DNA of 16,389 bases from NCBI GenBank assembly GCA_039933315.1, contig JBDTOI010000088.1, positions 1-16,389 on the forward strand, written 5' to 3'. The position numbers were made by a program, and so were the translations under genes. The notes beneath the pieces are model-generated. The model worked only from the letters and a program-made list of their open reading frames with translations. It was not told where the DNA came from and ran no database searches. The DNA is from DASXRU01 sp039933315. GTDB lineage: Bacteria; Acidobacteriota; Blastocatellia; Pyrinomonadales; Pyrinomonadaceae. Numbering within the stretch: the stretch's first letter is position 1; each line of letters opens with the position of its first letter. Of the stretch, positions 14,635 through 16,389 are shown piece after piece.

Positions 14635-16389
14635 TCACTTTAACTTTTCGTATTCCTGTTTAGCTTCAATCAGAATGGGAATGTCCGGGTCGGCGTCTTT
14701 CCAGATCGCAAAAAAATCCTGATAAGCACTACGCGCTTTTGTAACGTCCCCGTCGAGAAGAGCGGCTCGCGCGAGGCCGAGATATGCCAGCGGATACATC
14801 GGCGAAGCCGGATCCCATCCTCGGTGATCGAGAATTTTTTGAAATTCGGCGGCGGCCCGAGTGCCATGGCGCAGTCTCAAATAGGCCTGACCGCGAAGAT
14901 AGTTAGGCCAGAACGCTGCGGACCCGCCTTCGTACGGAAGCGCGGCGTTCAAGAATTCGATGGCTTCGTCAGCGCGATCGCGTTGCAGCGCGATCGCTGC
15001 GCGGATAATCGGTTCTGAGTAAGCATTCAGAAGAGTCGCGTTTGGATAACGTCTCTTTTGCTCGTCCGCGAGATTTTGTGCTTCGCCCGCGTCACCACAC
15101 AGCGAGCCATTGGCAAGGACCGGAACATACATGATTTGGACCGGAGAATTGATCTGCGAAATCGCCAGAGCTTGTTTGATATCATCACCGCCAGGCTGAC
15201 AGAAACCAAGGAGGGCCCCGGCAATTGTTCCGTAGGAGGACGATTTGCCAGACAATGCGGCTCTGCGGTGATATAGCTCTTGCGCTTTTTGCCAGCGCCC
15301 GGAAAAAATGGCACTACGCGCTTCCGCGTTGAGCGCTACCCCTTCACCGTCTATCTTCCGGATCAATTCCAACTGCTGTTGCGCCTCTATGGCATTGCCC
15401 TGAACAAAAGAAATCTGGTAGAGGACAAGCCGATAAACCGGCAAATCAAGACTACGCCCCTGCGCTAGCTTGATAGTTTCTCGCGCTTCATCGAAGCGGT
15501 TAAGACGAATCAGAATAATCGATGTGTTTGCGTAATAATGGCTTTCGTTTGGATTTAACCTGATAGCTTCTCGAAACTCGGCGAGAGCCGGCTCGAGCTG
15601 TCCGATGCGAATGTAGCCAAACCCTAAACTTGCCGGGGCCAGTGAATCGCTGGGGTAGAGTCGCTTGATTAGCTCATCAGCTTCTTTTTGCTTTTCAAAA
15701 TCTCCCGTGGTGAACAAATGATAGATCTCGTCTATACGCAGCTTCTCAAGCTCGGTCACGCGACCCCGCAGAGCGTAAGCCTGTGCCGCAGAGTCCGCGG
15801 TCTTAGCCAGGTCACCGAAATTTGCGTATGTCCATGACAGCCAAACGTAGGCCCCGGCAAAATTAGGATCAAGTTCCACCGCGCGATTGAAAAGCGGCAG
15901 AGCCTGCTTGTAGTCCCCGCGATATATTTGTTCCAAACCCTTCGAATAAGCGTTCAACGCTTCGAGCGAAGAAGTCGTCGCTTGTTCGATCGGCGCATTG
16001 TATTTCTGGAGCGTGCTCAACGATTCGCCGAGCTGTTTTCGCACATCGAGCGCCGCTTGGCCCAGCGATTTAAGAACTTGCTCCTTGCCCTCAGCTTCGA
16101 CCTGCTGGCTGGCGATTGTTTCGCCCGTCAGTCCATTCACGGCTTCCAGGGTAATCACGTAGTTGCGGCCGAGACTCGAAATCGTCCCGACGAGCTGGGC
16201 TTTTAACCCTCGTCGCTGGCAGATTTCTCTTCCGATCTGACGTGTGATCCGCTCGTTCTCAGATCGGCCCATGTAACGCAGTGTTTCATGCACGCTTTCC
16301 TCAGGAAACAGATTTAGAAAAGGGGTCTGACGCAGTTGCACGGCCAGCGCTTGCTTAAGGGTCGAGCCGTCAAAGGTGGCGTCGCCGGT
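14635..16389 (-). CDS. TolB-like/TPR protein, probably the C-terminal part of a Ser/Thr kinase (partial)
   Basis: The frame is open to the right edge, so the start is outside. The GTG at 16341 is an internal Val: the 16 codons before it read TGDATFDGSTLKQALA and lead smoothly into VQLRQTPFLNLFPEE. The visible 584 residues begin within the FlgO/TolB-like domain (LKAQLVGTISSLGRNYVITL, then GETIASQQVEAEG). From about residue 140 tetratricopeptide-type repeats follow (ALPLFNRAVELDPNFAGAYV, ALAEFREAIRLNPNESHYYA and others, to AAAEFQKILDHRG). In acidobacterial proteins this region usually follows an N-terminal kinase domain and one membrane helix; both would lie beyond the edge. The domain layout parallels the kinase at 11884-14541, but the two are divergent in sequence. 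The stop is 93 bp before that gene. Confidence 0.85.
   Translation of the reverse strand, partial: TGDATFDGSTLKQALAVQLRQTPFLNLFPEESVHETLRYMGRSENERITRQIGREICQRRGLKAQLVGTISSLGRNYVITLEAVNGLTGETIASQQVEAEGKEQVLKSLGQAALDVRKQLGESLSTLQKYNAPIEQATTSSLEALNAYSKGLEQIYRGDYKQALPLFNRAVELDPNFAGAYVWLSWTYANFGDLAKTADSAAQAYALRGRVTELEKLRIDEIYHLFTTGDFEKQKEADELIKRLYPSDSLAPASLGFGYIRIGQLEPALAEFREAIRLNPNESHYYANTSIILIRLNRFDEARETIKLAQGRSLDLPVYRLVLYQISFVQGNAIEAQQQLELIRKIDGEGVALNAEARSAIFSGRWQKAQELYHRRAALSGKSSSYGTIAGALLGFCQPGGDDIKQALAISQINSPVQIMYVPVLANGSLCGDAGEAQNLADEQKRRYPNATLLNAYSEPIIRAAIALQRDRADEAIEFLNAALPYEGGSAAFWPNYLRGQAYLRLRHGTRAAAEFQKILDHRGWDPASPMYPLAYLGLARAALLDGDVTKARSAYQDFFAIWKDADPDIPILIEAKQEYEKLK

Overview
The window reads like a soil- or sediment-type Acidobacteriota chromosome segment, most like the Blastocatellia/Pyrinomonadaceae side. 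This is an inference from gene style: Hanks-type kinases fused to TolB-like and TPR domains, secreted proteins with Kelch blades and Thr-Pro linkers, a secreted DUF218 (YdcF-like) protein with a long helical N-terminus, and structured intergenic repeats. No rRNA, tRNA, CRISPR array, integrase or transposase gene is visible.

Left part (1-4946, + strand). The window opens on the last 44 codons of a regulator ending in a Fis-type helix-turn-helix. A gene-free stretch of about 700 bp follows. It holds a ~195-bp hairpin-rich element with inverted ends, two small GTAG/CTAC hairpins and a signal-peptide gene remnant. Then comes a 1338-residue secreted mosaic protein: six-bladed Kelch propeller, Thr-Pro linker, right-handed beta-helix with eight GT(D/N)xxG/IGGT/ISGN units, Ig-like segment, thrombospondin-type-3 calcium repeats, and a C-terminal NGGW/FxNQGxC motif. 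A second FxNQGxC motif lies in the same frame just behind its stop codon.

Middle (4947-9526, genes on - strand). A bidirectional terminator separates the mosaic gene from a convergent sppA-like S49 signal peptide peptidase. Upstream of that peptidase lie a palindrome-rich spacer, a terminator, a small GNAT acetyltransferase, an 85-residue two-helix membrane protein, a two-zinc-ribbon protein, a second element sharing the inverted ends of the first, and an unrecognised conserved-looking 151-residue protein.

Right part (9719-16389, genes on - strand). In transcription order: the C-terminal 584 residues of a TolB-like/TPR protein running off the right edge (probably a Ser/Thr kinase), a complete 885-residue transmembrane Ser/Thr kinase with TolB-like and TPR domains, a start-less coding-like frame (likely pseudogene), a secreted DUF218 protein with an internal 69-bp duplication, and a two-TM protein with a C-terminal PH/DUF6585-like domain. 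Gaps are mostly short and the genes share a strand, so partial co-transcription is plausible.

No obviously new multi-gene system is present. The most unusual signals are the two similar-ended ~195-bp elements, each sitting 10-11 bp behind a stop codon; the start-less frame behind the kinase; the post-stop motif copy behind the mosaic gene; and the in-frame duplication next to the DUF218 signal peptide.
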